Shown here: one piece after another, positions 1-5,901 of the stretch | Layout: the number at the start of each line of letters is the position of its first letter | Position numbering within the stretch: the first letter of the stretch is position 1 | Notes under the pieces: model-generated | The model's input: the letters and a program-made list of their open reading frames with translations, nothing else | The model's database searches: none | What the model was told of the DNA's origin: nothing | Assembly: GCA_015520875.1 (NCBI GenBank) | Contig: WAPD01000096.1 | Location: forward strand, 1 to 7,169 | DNA length: 7,169 bases | Direction: 5' to 3' | Source: Microcaldota archaeon | GTDB lineage: Archaea > Micrarchaeota > Micrarchaeia > Anstonellales > J096 | Translations under genes and position numbers: made by a program

Positions 1-403
1 CGTTAGGCTTTCTTATTACCTTTATGGGATATTGGGACGCTATTTCATAGGTGTTATCTGTAGAACCATCATCCACAACTATAACTTCTAATTTATCCTT
101 AGGATAATCGGAATTTAGCACAGATTCTATTGTTTCCTTTATGTTCTCTCCTTCATTATAAGCAGGGATCACAACAGAGACTTTAAATGAGACATTTTCT
201 TTAGAATCTCGTTCTACATCCTTTGCTGTTATCAAATATTTAAGCATGAACAACATGGCAACAACAGACATAGAAAACAGGGCAAACAATGTTAAACCAT
301 ATGCTATTATAGCTCCATATCCACTTATCACAGAACCAACAACAAAGGCAATAACAAAAACAAAGAAAAGCTTAGCTAGAAGCTTCCTGTTTTTCAGCTG
401 CAT
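1..403 (-). CDS. Membrane-anchored family 2 (GT-A) glycosyltransferase, N-terminal part; 3' end outside window
   Basis: The visible 134 codons encode a short basic N-terminus (residues 1-11), two probable membrane segments (about 12-27 and 31-57), a charged linker, and the start of a GT-A glycosyltransferase fold. The fold begins at about residue 74 with the strand VSVVIPAYNEGENI, followed by VIVVDDGSTDNT (about 107-118), which holds the nucleotide-sugar-binding Asp pair (D111, D112). This is the hallmark of the GT2 family, which transfers sugars from nucleotide-sugars to lipid or polysaccharide acceptors. The acceptor cannot be inferred. The catalytic DXD and base regions lie outside the window. 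I chose the ATG at 403 because an in-frame TAA lies five codons upstream (416-418), and the two hydrophobic helices that follow need this start. The gene overlaps atpD by 32 bases and has only a weak ribosome site (AAGGT, 8 bases upstream), so translation is probably coupled to atpD. It is likely co-transcribed with the ATP synthase without belonging to it. Confidence 0.92.
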   Translation of the reverse strand, partial: MQLKNRKLLAKLFFVFVIAFVVGSVISGYGAIIAYGLTLFALFSMSVVAMLFMLKYLITAKDVERDSKENVSFKVSVVIPAYNEGENIKETIESVLNSDYPKDKLEVIVVDDGSTDNTYEIASQYPIKVIRKPN

Positions 404-998
404 CTTTAAGGACCTTTAGTTTTATGAAGTTCTCCCTCTCCATCTCATCTAGCTTTTGCAATATTAATTTAATGTCGCTTTCTATTTTTGGTATGATGAT
501 ATGGTCTAATGCGTTTACCCTTCTTTTGGTTTTCTTTAGATCCTGTAGAAGCACTTTTAATGAAACCTGTATCTCTGCCAGTTCCACTAGAGATAAAATC
601 AAGCCTCTGTAAATCTTGATAATTTTATCTATCTTCATGCTTCTTAAGAAAGGATAATATGGGACTTTTTCCTGGTATTGGAACTTGAATTGGGGTATTT
701 TAACACCCATGATATTTTTTTCTTCTGCTGTTAATTGGTATGTTAATTGGTTGTATTTGGCAAAGATCATGAGCTCTGCTTCTGTATATTGTAAAGAGGC
801 TAATTTAAGGGCCTTTTCTGCTTCTCTTATTCCTTTAAGGACAACCTCTTGCTTTCCCTTTAACCTCTTTAAAATATCAAATAAGGTCATCACTAGAACA
901 TCCATCTTTTTCTTCAAGACCTTGTGTCCTTTTTTAGCTAGTTTTAGCTTGTTCTTAAGGCGCAACGCCTCCATTCGGGTAAATTGTACCTCAGCCAT
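372..998 (-). CDS. atpD: A-type ATP synthase subunit D (central rotor shaft)
   Basis: Subunit D is the long antiparallel coiled coil that forms the rotating central shaft inside the A3B3 head and carries torque to or from the c-ring together with F and C. The 208-residue length is normal for the family. The N-terminal helix carries the typical signature [20 protein letters not shown] (about residues 7-26). The C-terminal helix carries [15 protein letters not shown] (159-173) and [14 protein letters not shown] (182-195), the two most conserved stretches of D. The middle (about 85-120) is the variable part. The ATG at 998 lies 8 bases before the end of atpB, so the genes overlap. The upstream sequence is only purine-rich (GGAAAAGAAGAGAA), not a real Shine-Dalgarno, which suggests translational coupling to atpB. 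The protein ends in a polar tail (KQEASS) encoded where the glycosyltransferase gene begins. Confidence 0.97.
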   Translation of the reverse strand: MAEVQFTRMEALRLKNKLKLAKKGHKVLKKKMDVLVMTLFDILKRLKGKQEVVLKGIREAEKALKLASLQYTEAELMIFAKYNQLTYQLTAEEKNIMGVKIPQFKFQYQEKVPYYPFLRSMKIDKIIKIYRGLILSLVELAEIQVSLKVLLQDLKKTKRRVNALDHIIIPKIESDIKLILQKLDEMERENFIKLKVLKDAAEKQEASS

Positions 999-2373
999 TT
1001 CTCTTCTTTTCCAATATAGGTTTTAGGTATTTCTCTATCTCTTCTTTCTTTACCTTCTTTAGTTCCCTTTCTGGCAATATTGATAAGAGTTCCCATCCTA
1101 GATCCAAGGATTCCTCTATAGTTCTTCTTTCATAAAATCCTTGTCTTATGAACCTGTTTTCAAACTCTTCTGCAAACTTCAAATATTTTCTATCAACCTC
1201 TGTTAGGGATTCTTCTCCTACAACTGCTGCCAAGGACCTTAGGTCCCTTCCGTTAGCATAGGCTGCATAAAGCTGGTTGCTCACCGATTTATGATCCTCT
1301 CTTGTTTTTCCTTTTCCAATACCATTATTCATCAAACGAGATAGGGATGGTAAAGGATCAACAGGTGGATAGATGTTTTTTCTGTGTAGGTCCCTGCTTA
1401 GAACGATTTGACCTTCTGTAATATAACCTGTTAGGTCTGGAATAGGGTGTGTTCTATCATCGCTAGGCATTGTTAGAATTGGCAATTGAGTAACGGTTCC
1501 TTTTTTACCTTTAACCCTTCCTGCCCTTTCATATATTGTAGCCAAATCAGTGTACATGTAACCAGGATATCCTCTTCTTCCAGGGATTTCCTTCCTAGCA
1601 CCTGAGATTTCTCTTAAGGCTTCTGCATAGTTTGTCATATCTGTTATTATAACTAAAACATGCATATCTTTTTCAAATGCCAGATATTCAGCTGTTGTCA
1701 ATGCCAACCTAGGAGTTAGAATTCTTTCTATGGAAGGGTCATCTGCCAGATTCAAGAATAGAACGCTTCTATCTAAGGCACCTGTTTTCTCAAACTCTTT
1801 GATAAAGAACAGGGCTTCATCGTTTGTGATACCCACAGCAGCAAACACAACTGCAAAGTCTTCTCCTTTTACATTGGCCTGCCTAGCTATTTGAACAGCC
1901 AATTCGTTGTGGGGCAATCCAGAACCTGAGAATATAGGTAATTTCTGTCCTCTAACAAGTGTGTTCATCACATCTATTGTGGAAATACCGGTTTCTATGA
2001 AATCGTTAGGTGGAACTCTAGAATAGGGATTTATAGGTTCTCCATTTACATTTAATCTAACCTCTGGTTTTATGGGAACGCCATCTAAAGGCCTTCCAAA
2101 ACCATCAAACTTCTTTCCTAGAACTTCCTCGCTAACACCGAAAAGCATGGGTTCTCCTGTAAATGCCACAGAGGTTGTTTTTCTATCTATGCCCATGGTT
2201 GCTCCGAATACTTGGACAACTGCTATTTTTTCCTGAACCTCCAATACCTGACCTTTTACTATTTCTCCATTGCTCAGTTTAATGTTTACGATTTCCCCAT
2301 ATTTTACAGGGTGGTCCACTTCAACAAATAGCAAAGGACCTGATATTTCTTTTATGGATTTATATTCTTTCAT
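991..2373 (-). CDS. atpB: A-type ATP synthase subunit B (non-catalytic/regulatory head subunit)
   Basis: Subunit B alternates with A in the A3B3 hexamer and contributes to the nucleotide-binding interfaces without catalysing hydrolysis itself. The 460-residue length is typical. An N-terminal beta-barrel (about 1-75) is followed by the RecA-like nucleotide-binding domain and a C-terminal helical domain. The P-loop position reads [12 protein letters not shown] (148-159), which lacks the GKT of a working Walker A motif, as is usual for B. Other family landmarks are [13 protein letters not shown] (about 175-187), the strand and following residues [20 protein letters not shown] (about 241-260), [23 protein letters not shown] (264-286) and [14 protein letters not shown] (335-348). 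In the last of these, R346 is the expected arginine finger reaching into the catalytic site of A. The ATG at 2373 overlaps the atpA TGA by four bases (ATGA) and is preceded by a strong Shine-Dalgarno. It was confirmed by the conventional N-terminus (ISGPLLFVE). Confidence 0.99.
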   Translation of the reverse strand: MKEYKSIKEISGPLLFVEVDHPVKYGEIVNIKLSNGEIVKGQVLEVQEKIAVVQVFGATMGIDRKTTSVAFTGEPMLFGVSEEVLGKKFDGFGRPLDGVPIKPEVRLNVNGEPINPYSRVPPNDFIETGISTIDVMNTLVRGQKLPIFSGSGLPHNELAVQIARQANVKGEDFAVVFAAVGITNDEALFFIKEFEKTGALDRSVLFLNLADDPSIERILTPRLALTTAEYLAFEKDMHVLVIITDMTNYAEALREISGARKEIPGRRGYPGYMYTDLATIYERAGRVKGKKGTVTQLPILTMPSDDRTHPIPDLTGYITEGQIVLSRDLHRKNIYPPVDPLPSLSRLMNNGIGKGKTREDHKSVSNQLYAAYANGRDLRSLAAVVGEESLTEVDRKYLKFAEEFENRFIRQGFYERRTIEESLDLGWELLSILPERELKKVKKEEIEKYLKPILEKKRNG

Positions 2374-4073
2374 GCTATCACCTTTATTTTCTCAATTAAA
2401 GATTTAATCTCTTCTTCTGACATGAACTTCATTCTTGCTATTTCCTCAACAACTGGCAACTCATAGAGCTCTTTTACGGATTTTTCTTCAAGCAATTCCA
2501 GTCCCCTGTTATAAAAGGTGATAATTGCTTTTAACATCAGTGCTTGCTTTGTTAAAGGTGTGTAAGCATCTACTTCATCAAAGGCATTCTGTTGCAAATA
2601 ATCTTCCCTAATCATCCTTGTTATCAATAGGATGAATTGCTCCCTTTCTGGCAGGGCATCAGTTCCCACCAATTGAACAATTTCCAAAAGCTCTGCCTCT
2701 TTTTGCAAGAGTTCCATTGCTAGGTTAGCATTTTTGGAGAACTCTTGGTCTATGTTTTTATCATAGTAATTGTAAACAACATCCTTATATAGGGAATAAC
2801 TCTTTAGCCAGTTGATGGCTGGGAAGTGTCTTCTTTGTGCCAGAGAGGCATCCAATGCCAAGAAACCTTTTACAACCCTTAATGTGTTTTGGGAGACTGG
2901 TTCTGAGAGGTCTCCACCAGGAGGAGATACAGCCCCAACAATGGTCACGCTTCCCTCTTTATCGTTTAATGTTTTTACCCTACCGGCCCTTTCATAGAAT
3001 TCTGCTATTTTCTTGGCCAAATAAGCAGGATAACCTTCTTCTCCAGGCATTTCCTCCAATCTACCTGAAATCTCTCTAAGGGCTTCTGCCCATCTTGATG
3101 TGGAATCGGCCATCAAAGCAACATTATAACCCATGTCTCTAAAATATTCGGCAATTGTAACACCCACATAGATGCTGGCTTCTCTAGCAGCCACAGGCAT
3201 GTTGGAGGTGTTTGCAATTAAAACAGTCCTGTCCATCAAAGCACTGCCTGTCTTAGGGTCTTTCAAATGTGGGAACTCTGAAAGAACTTCCGTCATCTCA
3301 TTTCCTCTTTCCCCACATCCGATATAAACAACTATATCTGCATCTGAATATTTTGCCAAAGATTGTTGTGTAACTGTTTTTCCAGAACCAAAAGGACCTG
3401 GGATGGCCACAGTTCCTCCCTTTGCTATAGGGAAAAAGGTATCAATAACTCTCATTCCTGTTACCAAAGGAATGTCAGAGAAGTATTTTTCCTTAACAGG
3501 CCTTGGTTTTCTTACAGGCCAGTAATGGGATAATTTCAATTCTTTGGACTTTCCATCTACTTTAACCTCACCTATAACATCATCTATTGTGTATTCTCCT
3601 TCTTTTAATTCTACCAATTCTCCTTCATAAGGAGATAGGATATAGTGTTTAAGGTAAGGGGTTTCTTCCACATATCCTAAAATGGTGCCTTGTTTAACAT
3701 GCTTTCCGTCAAAGGTTTTCACAAAGTTCCATTTCTTTGTTCTATCCAAAGGTGGGACATCTATACCCCTTTTTATGAAGATGCTTTCGCTAACTTCTTC
3801 TATTTTAGACAAAGGCCTTTCCAAACCATCGTAGATACCCCTTAAGATACCGGGACCTAATTCAACAGATAGAGGTTGACCTGTTGCTTCTACAGGTTCT
3901 CCTACTTGCAATCCTGTTGTATCTTCGTAAACCTGAATAACAGCATTATTTCCAACAATTTTGATAACTTCTCCGAATAGTTTTTCCTTTCCTACCTTAA
4001 CTATCTCATACATAGATGCATCTAGATTAGCAACCACAACAGGTCCTGAAATCTTCTTTATCTTTCCTTTCAT
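2370..4073 (-). CDS. atpA: A-type ATP synthase catalytic subunit A
   Basis: This is the nucleotide-binding catalytic subunit that makes (or hydrolyses) ATP in the cytoplasmic A1 head. The 567 residues are close to the family norm. Order of parts: an N-terminal beta-barrel (about 1-70); the inserted non-homologous region peculiar to A subunits (about 110-190); the RecA-like domain with P-loop GPFGSGKT (226-233, K232 and T233 for phosphate and Mg2+); catalytic glutamate E255 in GCGERGNEM; the Walker B-type strand [15 protein letters not shown] (about 318-332); [17 protein letters not shown] (383-399); and a helical C-terminal domain. All catalytic residues expected of a working enzyme are present. 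The P-loop is uninterrupted, so there is no intein at the site used in some archaea. The ATG at 4073 overlaps the atpF stop (ATGA) and has an eight-base Shine-Dalgarno three bases upstream. The N-terminus ([12 protein letters not shown]) starts exactly where family members do. Confidence 0.99.
   Translation of the reverse strand: MKGKIKKISGPVVVANLDASMYEIVKVGKEKLFGEVIKIVGNNAVIQVYEDTTGLQVGEPVEATGQPLSVELGPGILRGIYDGLERPLSKIEEVSESIFIKRGIDVPPLDRTKKWNFVKTFDGKHVKQGTILGYVEETPYLKHYILSPYEGELVELKEGEYTIDDVIGEVKVDGKSKELKLSHYWPVRKPRPVKEKYFSDIPLVTGMRVIDTFFPIAKGGTVAIPGPFGSGKTVTQQSLAKYSDADIVVYIGCGERGNEMTEVLSEFPHLKDPKTGSALMDRTVLIANTSNMPVAAREASIYVGVTIAEYFRDMGYNVALMADSTSRWAEALREISGRLEEMPGEEGYPAYLAKKIAEFYERAGRVKTLNDKEGSVTIVGAVSPPGGDLSEPVSQNTLRVVKGFLALDASLAQRRHFPAINWLKSYSLYKDVVYNYYDKNIDQEFSKNANLAMELLQKEAELLEIVQLVGTDALPEREQFILLITRMIREDYLQQNAFDEVDAYTPLTKQALMLKAIITFYNRGLELLEEKSVKELYELPVVEEIARMKFMSEEEIKSLIEKIKVIA
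2377..2384 (-). promoter_or_regulatory. Strong Shine-Dalgarno site for atpB
   Basis: AAGGTGAT on the minus strand, three bases before the atpB ATG at 2373, has seven of its eight bases matching the archaeal consensus. It sits within the final codons of atpA (Lys-Val-Ile-Ala). With the ATGA overlap it allows both coupled and independent initiation on atpB, which is needed at the same level as AtpA. Confidence 0.88.
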
Positions 4074-4357
4074 TTCATCACCTCAATACCCAAAGCTTGT
4101 TTTATTTCATCTTTGAGTTCTGAAACATCACCTAAATAAAGCAATACAGGGAATGTTTTTCCCAGGTATTTTTTCCTTAATTTTTTATCTACCTTAAATT
4201 TATTATCACACACAATTAAACCAAACTCCTCTTTTTGATATAGATCATCAAGGGTTTTGTTAAATTCTTCTTCAGTTTCAACAAAGAATACATCTGGAAT
4301 GCCTGCAACATAAAAACCCAATGCAAATTCTTTTGTTCCAACAACAGCTATCTTCAT
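4070..4357 (-). CDS. atpF: A-type ATP synthase subunit F (central stalk, regulatory)
   Basis: Subunit F is the small Rossmann-like protein that binds D in the central shaft and modulates ATP hydrolysis. The 95 residues match the family length. The N-terminus [19 protein letters not shown] (about 2-20) is the usual F signature: a first beta strand followed by the conserved phenylalanine/glycine turn. A second strand, FGLIVCDNK (about 45-53), and a third, FPVLLYLGD (69-77), complete the sheet. The last residues (about 78-92) form the mobile C-terminal helix that contacts the head in characterised homologues. The gene overlaps atpC by four bases (ATGA) at its start and atpA by four at its end. 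The upstream GTGAGAGC gives only a weak ribosome site, so it probably relies on coupling. The identification rests on the N-terminal motif and on the C-F-A gene order. Confidence 0.94.
   Translation of the reverse strand: MKIAVVGTKEFALGFYVAGIPDVFFVETEEEFNKTLDDLYQKEEFGLIVCDNKFKVDKKLRKKYLGKTFPVLLYLGDVSELKDEIKQALGIEVMK
4077..4084 (-). promoter_or_regulatory. Strong Shine-Dalgarno site for atpA
   Basis: GAGGTGAT on the minus strand, three bases before the atpA ATG at 4073, is identical to the site before atpK. It is embedded in the codons for the last residues of subunit F (...IEVMK). It fixes the start of AtpA and is expected to raise its translation over the neighbouring single-copy subunit F. 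Confidence 0.9.
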
Positions 4358-5175
4358 GCTCTCACGCTCTTTAATATTTGTAATTTCTCATGCTCTAACA
4401 TCTTTAAAATGATATAGGCCTTTTCTATAGTATACCAAGATGCAGGGTATTTTTTGATGTATTCTTTTAAAAGCCATTCATCTAGGAGATATTCCATTTC
4501 TTCAAGGGGCTTATCTTTCAATTCTTTTATTATGGAGAGCTCTCTGGCTTCTATTGAGAGCACCTTTTTACCAAGATAACGTTCTAGGATATATTCTCTT
4601 ATTATGAGTTCCTTTTTTATTATTGAGGATATTATACGGGTTTTTTGGGTCAATTCTTCTTTTATCTTAAAAATAAGGTAATCTATAGCTATTGGAACTC
4701 TATCTTCGGTTTTCTCGATAACCTTGGCTATCTCAATATCTAGATTAACGTTTTTTCCAAATGTGGTGGATTTAAGGAAACCTATGGGAGTGTGTAATTT
4801 ATAATTCCTCATAAGTTTTTCTTTGGAATCTAGTAAAGAATAAAGCCTAGGATGTTCTACATTTCTGTATTTTTGGTCGAAATTCAATAGAACGTATTTG
4901 GCCTCGTATTCGTAAATAAACAACTGAAATAGGTCCATTTTATCATCTGGAACCGCCTTCTTTATCCTCTCTATAACCTCAATAAAGCGTTTTTCTAAAG
5001 CCTTCTCTATAGAGCTCTTTATGTTTTCCCTGTAGTCCAGATGTTTTCCGTAATGGGTTTTTTTAAGCAGGTCAAAAATACTTGCCACATCTTTTGTTTT
5101 CTGGATTTCCTCCATGAGCACAGGAGGGATTAATTCCCCTTTAATACCGCTTAAGAAGGCATTTAAATAGTCCAT
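4354..5175 (-). CDS. atpC: A-type ATP synthase subunit C (rotor cup between shaft and c-ring), short form
   Basis: Subunit C (V-type d/AC39 family) is the funnel-shaped, all-helical protein that sits on the c-ring and receives the foot of the D-F shaft. The start fits the family: residues near the N-terminus (about 4-15) resemble the usual Tyr-x-Asn-Ala-x-x-x-x-x-Lys-Gly pattern, followed by an Ile/Leu-rich helical segment and a Thr-x-Tyr-Gly turn (about 40-43). The rest is predicted helical, with an aromatic stretch at about 83-100 and a final helix YIILKMLEHEKLQILK (254-269) in the position of the conserved C-terminal helix. At 273 residues it is well short of the 320-390 usual for homologues. 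The shortfall appears to be internal, because both ends look family-like. I see no frameshift, and the gene overlaps both neighbours. The start at 5175 shares a base with the atpE stop (TAATG) and has GGAGAT three bases upstream. The assignment rests on position and N-terminal pattern. Confidence 0.91.
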   Translation of the reverse strand: MDYLNAFLSGIKGELIPPVLMEEIQKTKDVASIFDLLKKTHYGKHLDYRENIKSSIEKALEKRFIEVIERIKKAVPDDKMDLFQLFIYEYEAKYVLLNFDQKYRNVEHPRLYSLLDSKEKLMRNYKLHTPIGFLKSTTFGKNVNLDIEIAKVIEKTEDRVPIAIDYLIFKIKEELTQKTRIISSIIKKELIIREYILERYLGKKVLSIEARELSIIKELKDKPLEEMEYLLDEWLLKEYIKKYPASWYTIEKAYIILKMLEHEKLQILKSVRA

Positions 5176-5657
5176 TATATCTCCGAATAAATATATTCAG
5201 GATGTTCTTCCAATAGCTCGTCAGCAACCGCTGTTATATAGTATTTTTTTCCTTTAGGCCTGTAGATAATGCCAAAGGTTGCCTTCAAGGATTGTTTAGC
5301 ATTATCTAGTTTTATTCCTCTGGACACTTGGGCTTCCTCTATCTCAACTTTTGATGTTAGTTCTTTTATATCGTCCTTTGCGTTTTTCTTAAAAAGTTCC
5401 AAAATCTCTTTTTTAACCTCTTCTACTATGGCCTTCTTCTGTTCTGAGATTTCTTTTTCACACTGGTGCTTTGCCTCTGTTAGTTTTTCTTTTAACTCTT
5501 CTTCTAGTTCCTTTTTATAGAGCTCCAATTGTTTTTGGGCTTCCTCTTTTAGTTTTTTCCTGTAGTTCTCTTGCTCCAGTGTATGTTGGGAGCTAAGGGA
5601 GGCTAATTGGGATGTTAGAGCCTCCCTCTTCTGCCTCAGGATTTCCTCATCTATCAT
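5175..5657 (-). CDS. atpE: A-type ATP synthase subunit E (peripheral stalk), short divergent form
   Basis: Subunit E pairs with H to form the peripheral stalks that hold the A3B3 head still against rotor torque. The first ~95 residues here are a long charged helix, rich in Glu, Lys and Gln with Leu/Ile spacing typical of a coiled coil (from about residue 6 to 92), as expected for E. A small C-terminal domain follows (about 105-160), including LKATFGIIYRPKGKKYYITAVADELL (124-149 region). The usual E ends with a globular domain carrying a GGV-type motif and a final amphipathic helix, and neither is recognisable. The protein is 160 residues instead of the more common 185-205. The identification therefore leans on the K-E-C gene order and the coiled coil. 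A divergent H-like stalk protein is the main alternative, but H is normally smaller and placed before I. The ATG at 5657 is one base after the atpK stop, with only a weak AGGA site upstream. Confidence 0.86.
   Translation of the reverse strand: MIDEEILRQKREALTSQLASLSSQHTLEQENYRKKLKEEAQKQLELYKKELEEELKEKLTEAKHQCEKEISEQKKAIVEEVKKEILELFKKNAKDDIKELTSKVEIEEAQVSRGIKLDNAKQSLKATFGIIYRPKGKKYYITAVADELLEEHPEYIYSEI
5179..5184 (-). promoter_or_regulatory. Moderate Shine-Dalgarno site for atpC
   Basis: GGAGAT on the minus strand, three bases before the atpC ATG at 5175, gives a four-base GGAG core match. It lies within the end of atpE and supports the TAATG stop-start junction as a reinitiation site. Confidence 0.7.
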
Positions 5658-5658
5658 T

Positions 5659-5901
5659 TTACAACTTTCCTAGCAATAGGAATGCTATAGCAAACCCAAA
5701 CAACACAATGGTTTCAGGTAATACTAAATATATCAACATAGATTTTTCCATCTCTGGTCTCTCTGCTGCTGCGGCTGCCATAGAACTTCCTATCTTTCCC
5801 TGGGCATAACCAGCTCCCAATGCTGCCAATCCGATAGCTAATCCTGCTCCTAAAGCTATTAATCCAGCTTCTGCAATTTTACCTGCCATTTCTTCTGCCA
5901 T
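5659..5901 (-). CDS. atpK: A-type ATP synthase subunit K (rotor c-ring proteolipid)
   Basis: This is the c subunit that assembles into the membrane rotor ring and carries the coupling ion. The 80-residue protein is a single hairpin: helix 1 at about 11-37 (glycine/alanine-rich, GAGLAIGLAALGAGYAQGK), a polar loop with the conserved ERPE (47-50), and helix 2 at about 54-78 (LVLPETIVLFGFAIAFLL). Glu63 (codon 5713-5715) in the LPET motif is the ion-binding carboxylate. Gln34 on helix 1 and Thr64 next to Glu63 match two further ligands of known sodium-binding rings (see findings). The ATG at 5901 is fixed by a strong Shine-Dalgarno five bases upstream. The gene overlaps the end of subunit I by 23 bases. 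The N-terminus before helix 1 is short and acidic, with no cleavable signal. Confidence 0.98.
   Translation of the reverse strand: MAEEMAGKIAEAGLIALGAGLAIGLAALGAGYAQGKIGSSMAAAAAERPEMEKSMLIYLVLPETIVLFGFAIAFLLLGKL

Noticed and set aside
424..1026. Plus-strand open frames of 62 and 113 codons opposite atpD
   Set aside because: They lie wholly antisense to a well-identified gene, have no ribosome site or recognisable protein features, and are rich in residues expected from reading Lys/Glu codons backwards (Phe, Ser, Leu).
2812..3079. Two overlapping plus-strand open frames opposite atpA
   Set aside because: Antisense shadows of a strongly conserved catalytic region. No motif, start signal or plausible product.
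3370..3400. Possible intein insertion at the AtpA P-loop
   Set aside because: Some archaeal A subunits carry an intein here, but the P-loop reads through uninterrupted and the protein has normal length.
5269..5809. Plus-strand open frames opposite atpE and atpK
   Set aside because: Low-complexity Ser/Phe-rich or random translations antisense to real genes, without initiation signals.
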